Assembly: GCA_024403695.1 (NCBI GenBank)
Contig: JAKSRI010000011.1
Span: forward strand, 1-64,000
Reading direction: 5' to 3'
Length of the DNA: 64,000 bases
From: Saccharofermentans sp.
GTDB lineage: Bacteria > Bacillota > Clostridia > Saccharofermentanales > Saccharofermentanaceae
Made by a program: the position numbers and the translations under genes. The notes below the pieces were generated by a model, which was given only the letters and a program-made list of their open reading frames with translations, was not told where the DNA came from and did no database searches. Numbering within the stretch: position 1 is the first letter of the stretch; every line of letters begins with the position of its first letter. Shown piece by piece: positions 34,414 through 43,882 of this stretch.

Positions 34414-34485
34414 GAGGCTGATTTCAGAGATGAGTTAATTGCTTGTTTTTGAAAGATTTTCTTTATTGGAAAAGGAGTATTAGTT

Positions 34486-35274
34486 ATGAAGAAGTTTATG
34501 GCTTTCACATTATCCGCTGTAATGCTCATGAGCCTTGCTGCTTGCGCTAAGAAGGCAGATGAGACAGAGGCAGAGACAACTGCTGCTGAGACTGCAGTTG
34601 AGACAACAGTAGCAGAGACAACAGCTGCAGAGACAGAGGAGACAGTAGTTGAGACTGAGGCACCTGTAGAGGATGCAGTTATGTCTTATGCAGATTACGT
34701 TGCTGCTGATATGGATTCTGAGGTTGTAGTTACAGGTTATGTACAGGCTACACAGTCTTGGTGGGAAGATCAGATTACAGTTTACCTCCAGGATGAGGAC
34801 GGTGCTTATTTCCTTTACAACATGACATGTTCTGAGGAGGACGCTGCTCTTCTCGTTCCTGGTCAGGAAATCAAGGTTACAGGTTATAAGTCCGAGTGGG
34901 CTGGCGAAGTTGAGATCATCGATGCTACATTCGAGGTTCTCGATGGCAACTGGATTGCTCCAGCTACAGACGTTACAGAGTTCCTTGGTACAGACGATCT
35001 TATCAACTATCAGAACCAGTTTGTATCTTTCACAGATATGACAGTTGTATCTGTTGCTTTTAAGAACGAGGAGCCAGGTGATGATATCTATGTAACACTT
35101 TCTAAGGATGATGCAGAGTATGATTTCTGCCTTGAGTACTACCTCAATGGTTCTGATGAGGAGTTCTATGCACTCGTAAGCGGTCTTGAGGCTGGCGCTA
35201 CAGTTGATGTAGAGGGCTTCCTTTACTGGTATGAGGGTGTTAACACACACATCACAGCAGTTACAGTTAAGTAA
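34486..35274 (+). CDS. Lipoprotein with Thr/Glu-rich linker and probable OB-fold domain
   Basis: The 262-residue product has a lipoprotein signal with SLAAC (Cys20), then a linker of repeated ETTAAET/VETTVAET units (residues about 27-60), then a beta-rich domain from residue 65 with EVVVTGYVQATQSWWEDQITVYLQ, the look of an OB fold as in YgiW/NirD-like or nucleic-acid-binding domains, and a likely second similar half (FVSFTDMTVVSVAFK to the end). Cell surface location is well supported; the function is not known. GGAGT and its own promoter and terminator make it a single-gene unit. Codon use suggests high expression. Confidence 0.72.
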   Translation: MKKFMAFTLSAVMLMSLAACAKKADETEAETTAAETAVETTVAETTAAETEETVVETEAPVEDAVMSYADYVAADMDSEVVVTGYVQATQSWWEDQITVYLQDEDGAYFLYNMTCSEEDAALLVPGQEIKVTGYKSEWAGEVEIIDATFEVLDGNWIAPATDVTEFLGTDDLINYQNQFVSFTDMTVVSVAFKNEEPGDDIYVTLSKDDAEYDFCLEYYLNGSDEEFYALVSGLEAGATVDVEGFLYWYEGVNTHITAVTVK

Positions 35275-35301
35275 TTAACGGTACAATTTAAATTGTTATT
35301 G

Positions 35302-35332
35302 AGACGGTCTGATATTCAGGCCGTCTTTTTTA
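35302..35332 (+). terminator. Terminator after the OB-like lipoprotein gene
   Basis: AGACGG and CTG (35303-35311) pair with CAG and CCGTCT (35317-35326) around one T-G pair, followed by a T run. Confidence 0.82.
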
Positions 35333-35395
35333 TTATATTTTTGCATATTTGTCCTATTAATGGGACATATGAAGTGAGATTTATTACGGTGTCTT

Positions 35396-35404
35396 TGGTA
35401 TAAT
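35396..35404 (+). promoter_or_regulatory. Extended -10 promoter of pcrA, probably leaderless
   Basis: TGGTATAAT at 35396-35404 is a TGn-extended perfect -10 element. Only six bases (GTAGCA) separate it from the ATG at 35411, so transcription should start at about the start codon. No Shine-Dalgarno is present before the ATG. Confidence 0.6.
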
Positions 35405-35410
35405 GTAGCA

Positions 35411-37861
35411 ATGGATAATTTTGATAATACAAACGATATGGATTTTTTTGATGAACTTAATGCTATTTATAGCGGAGTAACTGGTAACAGCAGTATTTCT
35501 ACTGAGGCCTCAGATGCTGCTGTTCTTCTCGATGGACTTAATCCAGAACAGTCAGAAGCGGTACAGCACCTTGATGGTCCTGTGCTTATTCTTGCTGGTG
35601 CTGGTTCTGGTAAGACTCGTGTAATTACATACCGTATAGCGTACATGATGAAGCGTCACAATGTGGCGCCTGGTTCTATCCTTGCCATCACATTTACTAA
35701 CAAGGCAGCAAATGAGATGAAGGAGAGAATAGAGGGACTTGTTGGATCTCGTTCTCAGTACATTTGGTGTGGAACTTTCCATAGTATTTTTGCGCGTATT
35801 TTAAGACGACATGCAGATTCGATGGGATATGGTAAGAACTTTACTATCTTGGATAGTGATGATCAGCTTAAGCTTATTAAGCAGACTATGCAGGAACTTG
35901 AATTGTCTGAGAAGATTTATAAGCCTAAGAATTTTCAGTATGAGATTTCTAACAGTAAGAACCATATGGTATCTCCTGAGCAGTATGAACAGCTGGCTGG
36001 TATTGATCAGTTTAAGAAGGTAGCAGCGACTGTATACAAGAGATATAACGCTAAGCTCCAGGAGAATAACTCTATGGACTTTGATGATATTCTCATCAAT
36101 ATGGTTAAGCTTCTTAAGTCTAATAATGAGATTCTCGAGTACTACCATAATAAGTTTAAGTACATCATGGTAGATGAGTATCAGGATACCAATGCACCAC
36201 AGTATGAGGCTATTATGCTTCTTGCTAAGGGTCATAACAATATTTGTGTTGTAGGTGATGATGATCAGTCAATCTATGCTTTCCGTGGCGCGGATGTAAG
36301 AATGATTCTTAACTTCGAGAAGGATTTTCCTGGTTGTAAGGTTATTAAATTGGAGCAGAATTACAGATCTACTCGTAATATTCTTGATGCAGCTAACGAA
36401 GTAATTGCTAATAATCAGGGTCGTAAATCAAAGGCGCTTCGCACAGATGGTGCTGAAGGCGATAAGATTATCGTTATGAATGCCGACAGCGGAAATATAG
36501 AGGCGGCATGGACAGCTGATACCATTAAGAGAATGGTTATGAAGGGTAAGTTTGCATATTCTGACTGTGCGATTCTTTACAGAATGAACGCATTGTCTAG
36601 AAGCGTGGAGTCTGCGCTACGTGAGAAGGGCATTCCATTCAGAATCTATGGTGGAATGCGATTCTACGACCGTAAAGAAATCAAGGATATTCTTTGCTAT
36701 CTGAGACTTATCGGTGACGATAAGGATGACTTGGCCTTCGATAGAATTGTTAATGTTCCTAAGCGTGGAATTGGTGATACAACAGTAGATCGTATCCGTG
36801 AGTTAGCTGTGGAGAATGGCACATCTATGATGGATATCTGTACTAGATGTCAGTCTTTCCCAGAGCTTGCTCGTGTGAGCGGTAAGTTATTAAGTTTTGC
36901 CGCATTAATTGGTAAGTTTAGAGATACTCTTAATGAAGACCTCATGAGCTTTAAGGATTATGTTGATTACGTTGAGAATGAGTCTGGTATTATCCAGGAA
37001 ATCATCGATCAGCGTGAGAGTAAGGGTGAGCTTACTGATAGAGTCGAGAACCTTAAGGAGTTGTTGTCTGAAGCATCAGAATTTGAGAAAAATCACAGGC
37101 CTAATCCTAATGCTCCAGTCGAGAATACTGAGAATATCGGTGAAGATGATCTTTATGAGGAAGAGACAAAGACTGCAGATACACTGCAGGGACTTCTTGC
37201 TCTTTACCTCGAGAATGCAGCTCTTTATACACAGGGTGATTCTGCAGATGATACAGAAGATTATGTTAAACTTATGTCTATACATAGTGCCAAGGGACTT
37301 GAGTTTGGTGCAGTATTTGTAATAGGTGTAGAGGATGGTATTTTTCCAAGTTACAGATCTATACAGACAAGTGCTGAACTCGAAGAGGAAAGACGCCTTA
37401 TGTATGTAGCGATCACAAGAGCGAAGAAAAACCTGTTCCTTGTATTAACAAGACAGAGAATGTTGTTCGGACAAACACAGTGTTTTTCTCCATCAAGATT
37501 CCTGAAGGAGATAAATCCTGTGCATCTCTACAGAATGGGTGGTGCGAGGGAGCCAGAACGTAAACCTGCACAGGCGGTTATGACGCCTGCAAGAGAAGAG
37601 GCTAGACGTAATCTGGCAAGTGCGTTGTCTTCCGACTTTATCGGAAAGAAGGCAACACCTAACAGTAATCCTGTTCCTCGTAAGACGGGTGGTCTTGCCC
37701 CTGAGAGTCTTGTCGTTGGCATGAAGGTTGTGCATGACAGATTTGGTGAGGGTATTGTTCTTAAGGTCGAGCCTGTTGCTGGTGACGCGCTGGTTACAGT
37801 TGATTTCGACGGTATGCGCAAGAACATGTTAGCCAAGTCCGCTGCTCTTAAGAAAGGTTAA
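35411..37861 (+). CDS. pcrA: UvrD/PcrA-type ATP-dependent DNA helicase
   Basis: The 816-residue superfamily 1 helicase has GLNPEQSEAV (Q motif), Walker A AGAGSGKTR (Lys68), motif Ia TFTNKAANEMKER, motif II VDEYQDTN, motif III DDDQSIYAFRGA, motif IV QNYRST, motif V SIHSAKGLEF and motif VI YVAITRAKK. The C-terminal domain (VHDRFGEGIVLKV) matches the PcrA Tudor-like end that contacts RNA polymerase. It unwinds DNA 3' to 5' in repair and in conflicts with replication. An N-terminal extension of about 45 residues precedes the first motif. It begins a long run of plus-strand genes. Confidence 0.95.
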   Translation: MDNFDNTNDMDFFDELNAIYSGVTGNSSISTEASDAAVLLDGLNPEQSEAVQHLDGPVLILAGAGSGKTRVITYRIAYMMKRHNVAPGSILAITFTNKAANEMKERIEGLVGSRSQYIWCGTFHSIFARILRRHADSMGYGKNFTILDSDDQLKLIKQTMQELELSEKIYKPKNFQYEISNSKNHMVSPEQYEQLAGIDQFKKVAATVYKRYNAKLQENNSMDFDDILINMVKLLKSNNEILEYYHNKFKYIMVDEYQDTNAPQYEAIMLLAKGHNNICVVGDDDQSIYAFRGADVRMILNFEKDFPGCKVIKLEQNYRSTRNILDAANEVIANNQGRKSKALRTDGAEGDKIIVMNADSGNIEAAWTADTIKRMVMKGKFAYSDCAILYRMNALSRSVESALREKGIPFRIYGGMRFYDRKEIKDILCYLRLIGDDKDDLAFDRIVNVPKRGIGDTTVDRIRELAVENGTSMMDICTRCQSFPELARVSGKLLSFAALIGKFRDTLNEDLMSFKDYVDYVENESGIIQEIIDQRESKGELTDRVENLKELLSEASEFEKNHRPNPNAPVENTENIGEDDLYEEETKTADTLQGLLALYLENAALYTQGDSADDTEDYVKLMSIHSAKGLEFGAVFVIGVEDGIFPSYRSIQTSAELEEERRLMYVAITRAKKNLFLVLTRQRMLFGQTQCFSPSRFLKEINPVHLYRMGGAREPERKPAQAVMTPAREEARRNLASALSSDFIGKKATPNSNPVPRKTGGLAPESLVVGMKVVHDRFGEGIVLKVEPVAGDALVTVDFDGMRKNMLAKSAALKKG

Positions 37862-37880
37862 TCTGTAAGGAGGATACATA

Positions 37881-39098
37881 ATGACTAGCATGTTTGATAT
37901 CTATAGCGAGGAGTTCGATAAAATCGATTTTGAGCCTCAGCTGATAAACAACGAGAAAGATACCGAAATGCTCAAAATCTTACGCGATGAGCGTGAGAGT
38001 CATTTTTCCGCCTTTGCACAGAGAAGTTCTGAGTCAAGAGGTCGTCTTCGTTATGAGGAACCGGCGATTATCAGAAGCTGTTATGAGAGGGACATGGGAC
38101 GTATTATTTTCTCTCAGTCTTTCAGAAGATTAAGACACAAAACACAGGTGTTTTTTAACCCTTCCAATGATCATATCTGTTCCAGAATAGAGCATGTTAT
38201 TTACGTGAATTACATTTCTACAATTATTGGAAGAGCGCTTAATCTTAATATCGATCTTATTCAGGCGATTGCAATGGGGCACGACCTCGGTCACGCGCCA
38301 TTTGGCCATACAGGAGAAAGAGCTCTTAACAGTTGTATAAAGTCAGTTGACCCTAATCTTTTCTTTGAGCACGAGGTTCATAGTTTAAGAGTTATTGATG
38401 TGCTGGAGAACAGAAAGCCAGGGTATACAGGACTTAATCTCTCATTCGAGGTAAGAGATGGTATAGTTTCTCATTGTGGCGAGACATATAACGAATCATC
38501 TTTGAAGCCATTACGTGATAAGACTGAAGAGATGGTATCTAGTAAACCTGAGAAGTCTCGAATCGCTCCAGCCACTCTTGAGGGTTGTGTTGTAAGATTT
38601 GCGGATAAGATTGCTTATGTAGGTCGTGATGTAGAGGATGCTAGAAGAGCAGGAATTATTGGTGGTACAGAGTTCCTTTCAGACGATGTAATTAAGCGTC
38701 TGGGCTCTACAAATTCTGAAACTATTAATATTCTTGTTGGAGATCTGATTCATAACAGTATCGATAACGATGAGATTACTATGTCAGAAGGTAATTTTAA
38801 GGCTATGAATAATTTCCTTACGAGTAACTTCGAGAAGATTTATAGTGCACCTAAGATTAGAACATATGAGGAGACTATTAAAATTCAGATTAAAGCAATT
38901 TTTGATGCATTTATGGATGCTTCAAATGATATAGAAAAGGCTTTGCATTCAGATAGTCCTTCTATTCGTAAATTTGCAGAATTTTATATTAACCATCCAG
39001 AGCAGGATTCAGTTCCTGTAAGAAGAGTCGTTGATTATATCGCTGGTATGACAGATGCATATGCTACAGGCTGTTTTGATGAATTATATAGAGTATAA
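37881..39098 (+). CDS. dgt: Deoxyguanosinetriphosphate triphosphohydrolase (dGTPase)
   Basis: The 405-residue HD-domain protein has RRLRHKTQVF, SRIEHVIYV and the metal-binding motif GHDLGHAPFGHTGE (His134, Asp135) followed by a helical core typical of dGTPases. It splits dGTP, or several dNTPs in related enzymes, to nucleoside and triphosphate, lowering the dNTP pool. AAGGAGG precedes the ATG, and it lies 20 bases after pcrA and 18 before yfbR, so they are probably co-transcribed. Confidence 0.9.
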   Translation: MTSMFDIYSEEFDKIDFEPQLINNEKDTEMLKILRDERESHFSAFAQRSSESRGRLRYEEPAIIRSCYERDMGRIIFSQSFRRLRHKTQVFFNPSNDHICSRIEHVIYVNYISTIIGRALNLNIDLIQAIAMGHDLGHAPFGHTGERALNSCIKSVDPNLFFEHEVHSLRVIDVLENRKPGYTGLNLSFEVRDGIVSHCGETYNESSLKPLRDKTEEMVSSKPEKSRIAPATLEGCVVRFADKIAYVGRDVEDARRAGIIGGTEFLSDDVIKRLGSTNSETINILVGDLIHNSIDNDEITMSEGNFKAMNNFLTSNFEKIYSAPKIRTYEETIKIQIKAIFDAFMDASNDIEKALHSDSPSIRKFAEFYINHPEQDSVPVRRVVDYIAGMTDAYATGCFDELYRV

Positions 39099-39115
39099 AG
39101 TCGAGGAGATTATAA

Positions 39116-39760
39116 GTGGATAAAGATATGAATTATGGCTTTTATGCCATGCTTAACAGAATGCAATATATTAACAGATGGGGTCTTATGCGTAATACGT
39201 ATACAGAGAATATCAAGGAGCATTCTTTTGATGTAGCTATTATTGCTCATGCCATTGCTCTTATTCATAATGAGCTTGCTACATCTGAGACGGAGAAGGT
39301 AGACCCATATAAGATTCAGTCTTATGCATTATTCCATGACTGTACAGAGATTATTACCGGTGATTTGCCAACTCCTATTAAGTATAAGAATGAAGTGATT
39401 AAGCAGGCATATAAAGAGGTTGAGCATGAGGCTGCTGAGAGATTATCCTCACTGCTTCCTGATTTTCTTAAGGATACATACCTCGAGCTTCTTGATCCTG
39501 AGTTTTCTACTGAACAGGACCAGATAGTTCACGATATTGTTAAGGCTGCGGACCGAATTTCAGCCTACACTAAGTGCCTTATGGAGATTGATGGTGGAAA
39601 TAGTGAGTTTAAGTCTGCTATGGATACTATCAAGAAGTCTATTGATAAGATTGAATTGCCAGAAGTTAAATTCTTTATGGAACGATTTGTTCCTTCTTAT
39701 GGACTCACACTTGATGAACTCATGAGCGCTGCTGATAAGGGAGATAATAGTGAATCATAA
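39116..39760 (+). CDS. yfbR: YfbR-type 5'-deoxynucleotidase
   Basis: The 214-residue HD-domain phosphatase matches E. coli YfbR: NRMQYINRWGLMRNTYTEN, then KEHSFDVAIIAHAIALIHN, FHDCTEIITGDLPTPIKY and a later Asp in KAADRISAY. It would release phosphate from deoxynucleoside 5'-monophosphates. The start is GTG, supported by GAGGAG 8 bases upstream; the next ATG, 12 bases on, is too far from it. It overlaps the next gene by 11 bases. Together with the dGTPase it gives two consecutive dNTP/dNMP breakdown enzymes. Confidence 0.9.
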   Translation: MDKDMNYGFYAMLNRMQYINRWGLMRNTYTENIKEHSFDVAIIAHAIALIHNELATSETEKVDPYKIQSYALFHDCTEIITGDLPTPIKYKNEVIKQAYKEVEHEAAERLSSLLPDFLKDTYLELLDPEFSTEQDQIVHDIVKAADRISAYTKCLMEIDGGNSEFKSAMDTIKKSIDKIELPEVKFFMERFVPSYGLTLDELMSAADKGDNSES

Positions 39761-42314
39761 AAGAACGACACAGTATTTATTTGCTGCATTAATTGCATTG
39801 GTTGTTGGAATTGTTGCTATCGTTGTTGTGACAATGGCAATGATCTCTATGAATGCACCTTATTCTAGAATCTCTAATAAGGAAGAGGAGATTATCTATA
39901 GAGCTGCAGCTATTACTGGAAATGAGGCTACTGTTGAAGAGGTTAGCCAGAAGGTCGCATCTGGAGAATATTCTCTTGGAGATTATGTAATTAGAAGTCT
40001 TACAAGCGCTGAGTATCTTAGCAGAGATATTGATGATAAATCATTTGCAGAGGATTTGTCTTATATCCTTGTAGGCGAAAAAGATGATGATATTATCGAC
40101 GCGGTTGAGGATGATCTCGACAATCACACTCGTATGTATTCCGCTAATGAGCAACTTAAGAATCTGGATAGAAAATATGCAGCAACATCATCCATTGGAC
40201 GTGGCAGTGGAGACAGCTTTGAGGACTGTAATATTACTAAGTCTGTTGGTGGTGTAGACGGTTATACAATCGGTATCAGAAAAGTCGAAGGTTCTTTCCG
40301 TTCTACTGGAAATGAGTTAAGAACAGATTTCTTTGTTGATGGTACTTTGTACCAGGGCAGTATTCACATTGAAGATGAGAGCAGTGATGAAAAGGATTTC
40401 ATCATGGCATGGAATACTGACGGAGTAGATGCAGGTATTCATGACGTTGTTATTCTTGTTAGATCTTCTGATGGACGTGGCCACTTGATGGATGGCGGTG
40501 AGATTAATGTTCCTAACTGCATGAGACTTAATGAGGATTCTGTTCATACAGGCACATTGGGATTTGATTCATCATGGTATATCTACACCGCAGATAACAA
40601 AGACGCATATGTGAACTTCGTTGGTATTAGTGACGATATCAAAGTTACTATTTATGACGCATATGGTAATCCTATTGGTACTAATGATGTGGAGAGTACT
40701 GACTTCGAGGTTGCCAGAGGAAGATGCCAGGACACAGAGGCAATATCTGAAGAGACAGGTATTCCAGGTGTAATGAATACTTATTATCTTAAGACAGAAC
40801 GCGGTGGTGCGGCTGACCCTGAGAATGACCTTGTTGTTTATACAGTTATCACTAGTAAAGAAGTTGCAAGATACAAGGGTTCTTATATGGCAGTGCTTTC
40901 AGAGGTTGGCAAAGTTCCATATGAGCGTCCTATTGTGGGATACGATGAGCATCCTGAAATGGTTACACTTAAGGATGGTGAAGGTAATGAGATGGAAATC
41001 GACTATGACTATATTACTTTCATGCCTCTTAATGGTGCTCTCGTAGATTTTTCTTTTGACATTGCAGGTGAAGACAGCAAACTTGGTTACTTCCCTGGAT
41101 ATACTGCCAGAGAAGTAAATTATGGATGTTACCTTAAGAATAATAGTAAAACTGTAACTATAAATGCGGTCCCTCAGGAAGGCTATGCTGCTAGTATGGA
41201 AATTACAGTTCAGAATAGTAAGGGAATTCAGTCTCTTCTTCCTGGAGAACAGTTTGTTATCGAAGAGGGTGAGAATGTAGTTAGGGCTAATGTGAAGTCG
41301 TTTGCTGGTTATTCAAAGGAATATTCTTTGTTCATTCTTAATGGTGATGATGAGGGGTCTTTCTGTGAGGATACACTGGTGAACTTCCCTGACTCTTATA
41401 AGTCTGGATTGTGGATGCTGCACTGCGTTCACCCTAACTATAATTTCCGTGCATATAATACTGGTTTGGATTTTAATGAGGTAATGAATAATGAGGATTA
41501 CGGTTCAAGAAGCCTTGCTAATGTTAATTCTCATAGTGGATGGGTAGTTCCAGACAGCCCTGTTTATGATGGCGGTGGATGGATGGCTGCAAAGAGAGAA
41601 GTAGTACAGTATTTCCTTGATCCTCGTAACTTCCTGGAGCAGGAGCATATTTTCCAGTTTGAGATGTTATCATTTGATTCTTCAGCCCAGACCATGGATG
41701 GCTTGAATAATATTCTTGAGGGTAGCTTCATGGATACAACAGATCCTGATTATGCAGGAATTATTTATGGTGCTGGTGAGACTGCAAATGTATCTCCATA
41801 TTTTCTTGCTAGTAGAATTATTCAGGAGATGGGTTATCAGGGAGAATCACCTCTTTGTCATGGTACTTTGGCAGGTTATGAAGGTTATTATAATTTCTTC
41901 GATATTGGTGCTACACCAGACCCGGATATTCAGAATGGAGCTCAAATTAATGGTGCTAAGTATGCCATGTATGGAGCATATCCAGATGAGAAAGAAATCA
42001 CTGAGGAAGAAAGAGAATTGATGATTCCTTGGAATTCTGTCGATCGCGCTATTACGGGTGGTGCTTTGTGGATTGCATCAAGATATACAAGTGCTGGACA
42101 GGATACTTTGTATTTCCAGAAGTTCGATGTTATAGATAACGATGACGGACTGTATGAGCATCAGTATGCTCAGAACATATCTATGGCATATTCTGAGGGT
42201 TCCAGATATTTTGAGGGATACGCTTCCATCAATATGTTGGACAATTCTTTCACTTTTGTAATTCCGGTATATAATAATATGCCTGAAGACTTTGGTGTTA
42301 AGCCTGCTGCTTAA
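39750..42314 (+). CDS. Membrane-anchored LytG-like glucosaminidase with beta-sandwich repeats
   Basis: The 854-residue protein has an N-terminal membrane helix (about residues 8-32), a helical segment resembling DUF4214 (about 45-110), a long beta-rich middle with a cadherin-like stretch (about 480-550), and a C-terminal GH73/LytG-like domain: SGWVVPDSPVYDGGGWMAAK, PRNFLEQEHIFQFEML, SPYFLASRIIQEMG with likely catalytic Glu693, and YEGYYNFFDIGA. It would cut N-acetylglucosamine bonds in peptidoglycan outside the cell. The start is GTG with AAGGGA upstream, overlapping yfbR, so translation is probably coupled. Confidence 0.83.
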   Translation: MNHKRTTQYLFAALIALVVGIVAIVVVTMAMISMNAPYSRISNKEEEIIYRAAAITGNEATVEEVSQKVASGEYSLGDYVIRSLTSAEYLSRDIDDKSFAEDLSYILVGEKDDDIIDAVEDDLDNHTRMYSANEQLKNLDRKYAATSSIGRGSGDSFEDCNITKSVGGVDGYTIGIRKVEGSFRSTGNELRTDFFVDGTLYQGSIHIEDESSDEKDFIMAWNTDGVDAGIHDVVILVRSSDGRGHLMDGGEINVPNCMRLNEDSVHTGTLGFDSSWYIYTADNKDAYVNFVGISDDIKVTIYDAYGNPIGTNDVESTDFEVARGRCQDTEAISEETGIPGVMNTYYLKTERGGAADPENDLVVYTVITSKEVARYKGSYMAVLSEVGKVPYERPIVGYDEHPEMVTLKDGEGNEMEIDYDYITFMPLNGALVDFSFDIAGEDSKLGYFPGYTAREVNYGCYLKNNSKTVTINAVPQEGYAASMEITVQNSKGIQSLLPGEQFVIEEGENVVRANVKSFAGYSKEYSLFILNGDDEGSFCEDTLVNFPDSYKSGLWMLHCVHPNYNFRAYNTGLDFNEVMNNEDYGSRSLANVNSHSGWVVPDSPVYDGGGWMAAKREVVQYFLDPRNFLEQEHIFQFEMLSFDSSAQTMDGLNNILEGSFMDTTDPDYAGIIYGAGETANVSPYFLASRIIQEMGYQGESPLCHGTLAGYEGYYNFFDIGATPDPDIQNGAQINGAKYAMYGAYPDEKEITEEERELMIPWNSVDRAITGGALWIASRYTSAGQDTLYFQKFDVIDNDDGLYEHQYAQNISMAYSEGSRYFEGYASINMLDNSFTFVIPVYNNMPEDFGVKPAA

Positions 42315-42335
42315 CTTTCACAACAGGAGAAATAA

Positions 42336-43841
42336 ATGCACAGACAGTATTCAAAAAATATATTCAACATAAAGACAGCGATTTCGATAATAGTTGCTAT
42401 TTTTGTGATGCAGATAAGTCTGTTTGTTTCTCCATCATTTGCAGTAAAAAATGCTAATGCGGATGAAAATGCTGTTGTCAGCCTTAGCCAGGTTAATCCA
42501 GGTCGTGTTAATAATCCTGGTGATATTGTGACAATCAATATTACAGCAACTAATATGAATCACATTACAAGATTTGGTGCGTTTGAGGTATCTTATGATG
42601 CCATTAAGATGGACTATCTTTCTATCTCTCAGCCAACAATTCTTTCAGCATTTACGTATACAGTTGATTCGTCAGAGCTTGGAAAGCTTTATATCAGTGC
42701 GGTAAATACGTCTGTAGAAGCTGATATTGAGGCGGCTCAGATTAAGGGCGATGATTTTGAAGATAATTCTTTTTCATCTGATGAAGAAGTAATTCTTTGC
42801 AGTATTTCTTTCAGAATCCTTACTGTTACAGCAGAGAATGTTAAGGTAACTTTGGACAGCGCAGGAGAGATGCGCGACAGTAGTATGAATACTATTGAAT
42901 CTACGATTGATAATGGTTCTGTATCGATGATAGTTACTGCTGAGAAGTCTTCAGATGCGACATTGGTAGCTTTGAATATTAGTGGATATACACTAACACC
43001 TGAGTTCTCTCCAGATGTCACTGACTATTCTCTTTATGTTAACCGCGATGTAAGTTCAGTTCAGGTATCGGCTACTTCATCTAACTTATGGTCAGTAGTT
43101 ACTATTTATGGAAATACTAATCTTAAGCAAGGCGATAACACGATTTCTGTAGAAGTTACTGCGCAGAATGGTATTGATCATATGGCCTACTACATTCATG
43201 TTTCTAAGCAGGAAGACTATATGACAGAGGGTGCGGGATTTCTGGATTATGAAGGTAAGATATATACATTCGTAGCTTTCCCTACAGATTACTATTTGCC
43301 AACTGGTTTTACAGAAACTACTAAGACAATTAATGGATATAGTGTACCTGTACTTGCCAAAGATGGAGTAGAGAGTGTTCTTGTATATGTTTCTGATGGT
43401 GAGAATGCTCCAGATTTTTATGTGTACAATCCAACATATCTTACAGCTATTCCGTATGTTCCTTTTGGAACATCAATTGTTTCCAGTAAGGTTATCTTTG
43501 TAGCTGATTTACCTGATGATGTGAAGGTTCCAGAAGGTTTTTCTGCAAGTACTCTTCATGTTCAGAAGACAGAAATTGATGGGTTTGAGAACAGCGATGG
43601 TGTTTTTATTTGCTATATGGTTGATGAGGCAGGTGCTGGAGGTTTTTATAAGTATAACGAGAATACAGGTGAGTTTTCTGAATTCGTTGCAGTAAATAAA
43701 ACAGAAACTTCTGTTTATAGATTTTTCTTCCATCTATTCTTGTTTGCTACTGCTGTTGAAGCAATAATTATCGTATTAATTGTATTTATAGTAAGACAAA
43801 ATATTGTTAAGAGACGTAATCCAAGGCCTAAGCGTGTCTAA
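42336..43841 (+). CDS. Cohesin-like, membrane-anchored surface protein
   Basis: The 501-residue product has a signal/anchor helix at residues 12-34, a cohesin-like domain at about 45-200 (NPGRVNNPGDIVTINITAT, FEVSYDAIKMDY, ILCSISFRI), a cadherin-like beta-sandwich at about 208-292 (ATLVALNISGYTLTPEFSPDVTDYSLYV, in part), an unassigned domain, and a C-terminal membrane helix (about 462-486) with a basic tail RRNPRPKRV. Cohesin folds bind dockerins in cellulosomes but also occur alone in surface proteins. It lies 21 bases after the glucosaminidase gene and may work with it in the wall. Confidence 0.78.
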   Translation: MHRQYSKNIFNIKTAISIIVAIFVMQISLFVSPSFAVKNANADENAVVSLSQVNPGRVNNPGDIVTINITATNMNHITRFGAFEVSYDAIKMDYLSISQPTILSAFTYTVDSSELGKLYISAVNTSVEADIEAAQIKGDDFEDNSFSSDEEVILCSISFRILTVTAENVKVTLDSAGEMRDSSMNTIESTIDNGSVSMIVTAEKSSDATLVALNISGYTLTPEFSPDVTDYSLYVNRDVSSVQVSATSSNLWSVVTIYGNTNLKQGDNTISVEVTAQNGIDHMAYYIHVSKQEDYMTEGAGFLDYEGKIYTFVAFPTDYYLPTGFTETTKTINGYSVPVLAKDGVESVLVYVSDGENAPDFYVYNPTYLTAIPYVPFGTSIVSSKVIFVADLPDDVKVPEGFSASTLHVQKTEIDGFENSDGVFICYMVDEAGAGGFYKYNENTGEFSEFVAVNKTETSVYRFFFHLFLFATAVEAIIIVLIVFIVRQNIVKRRNPRPKRV

Positions 43842-43882
43842 TCTGTCTTGGATAATTTATAGATAACAGAGGTGATACTTAG

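Noticed and set aside
34561-34680. GAGACA/ACAGCA-rich stretch as a DNA repeat element
   Set aside because: It codes for the Thr/Glu-rich linker of a lipoprotein; the repetition is explained by the protein sequence.
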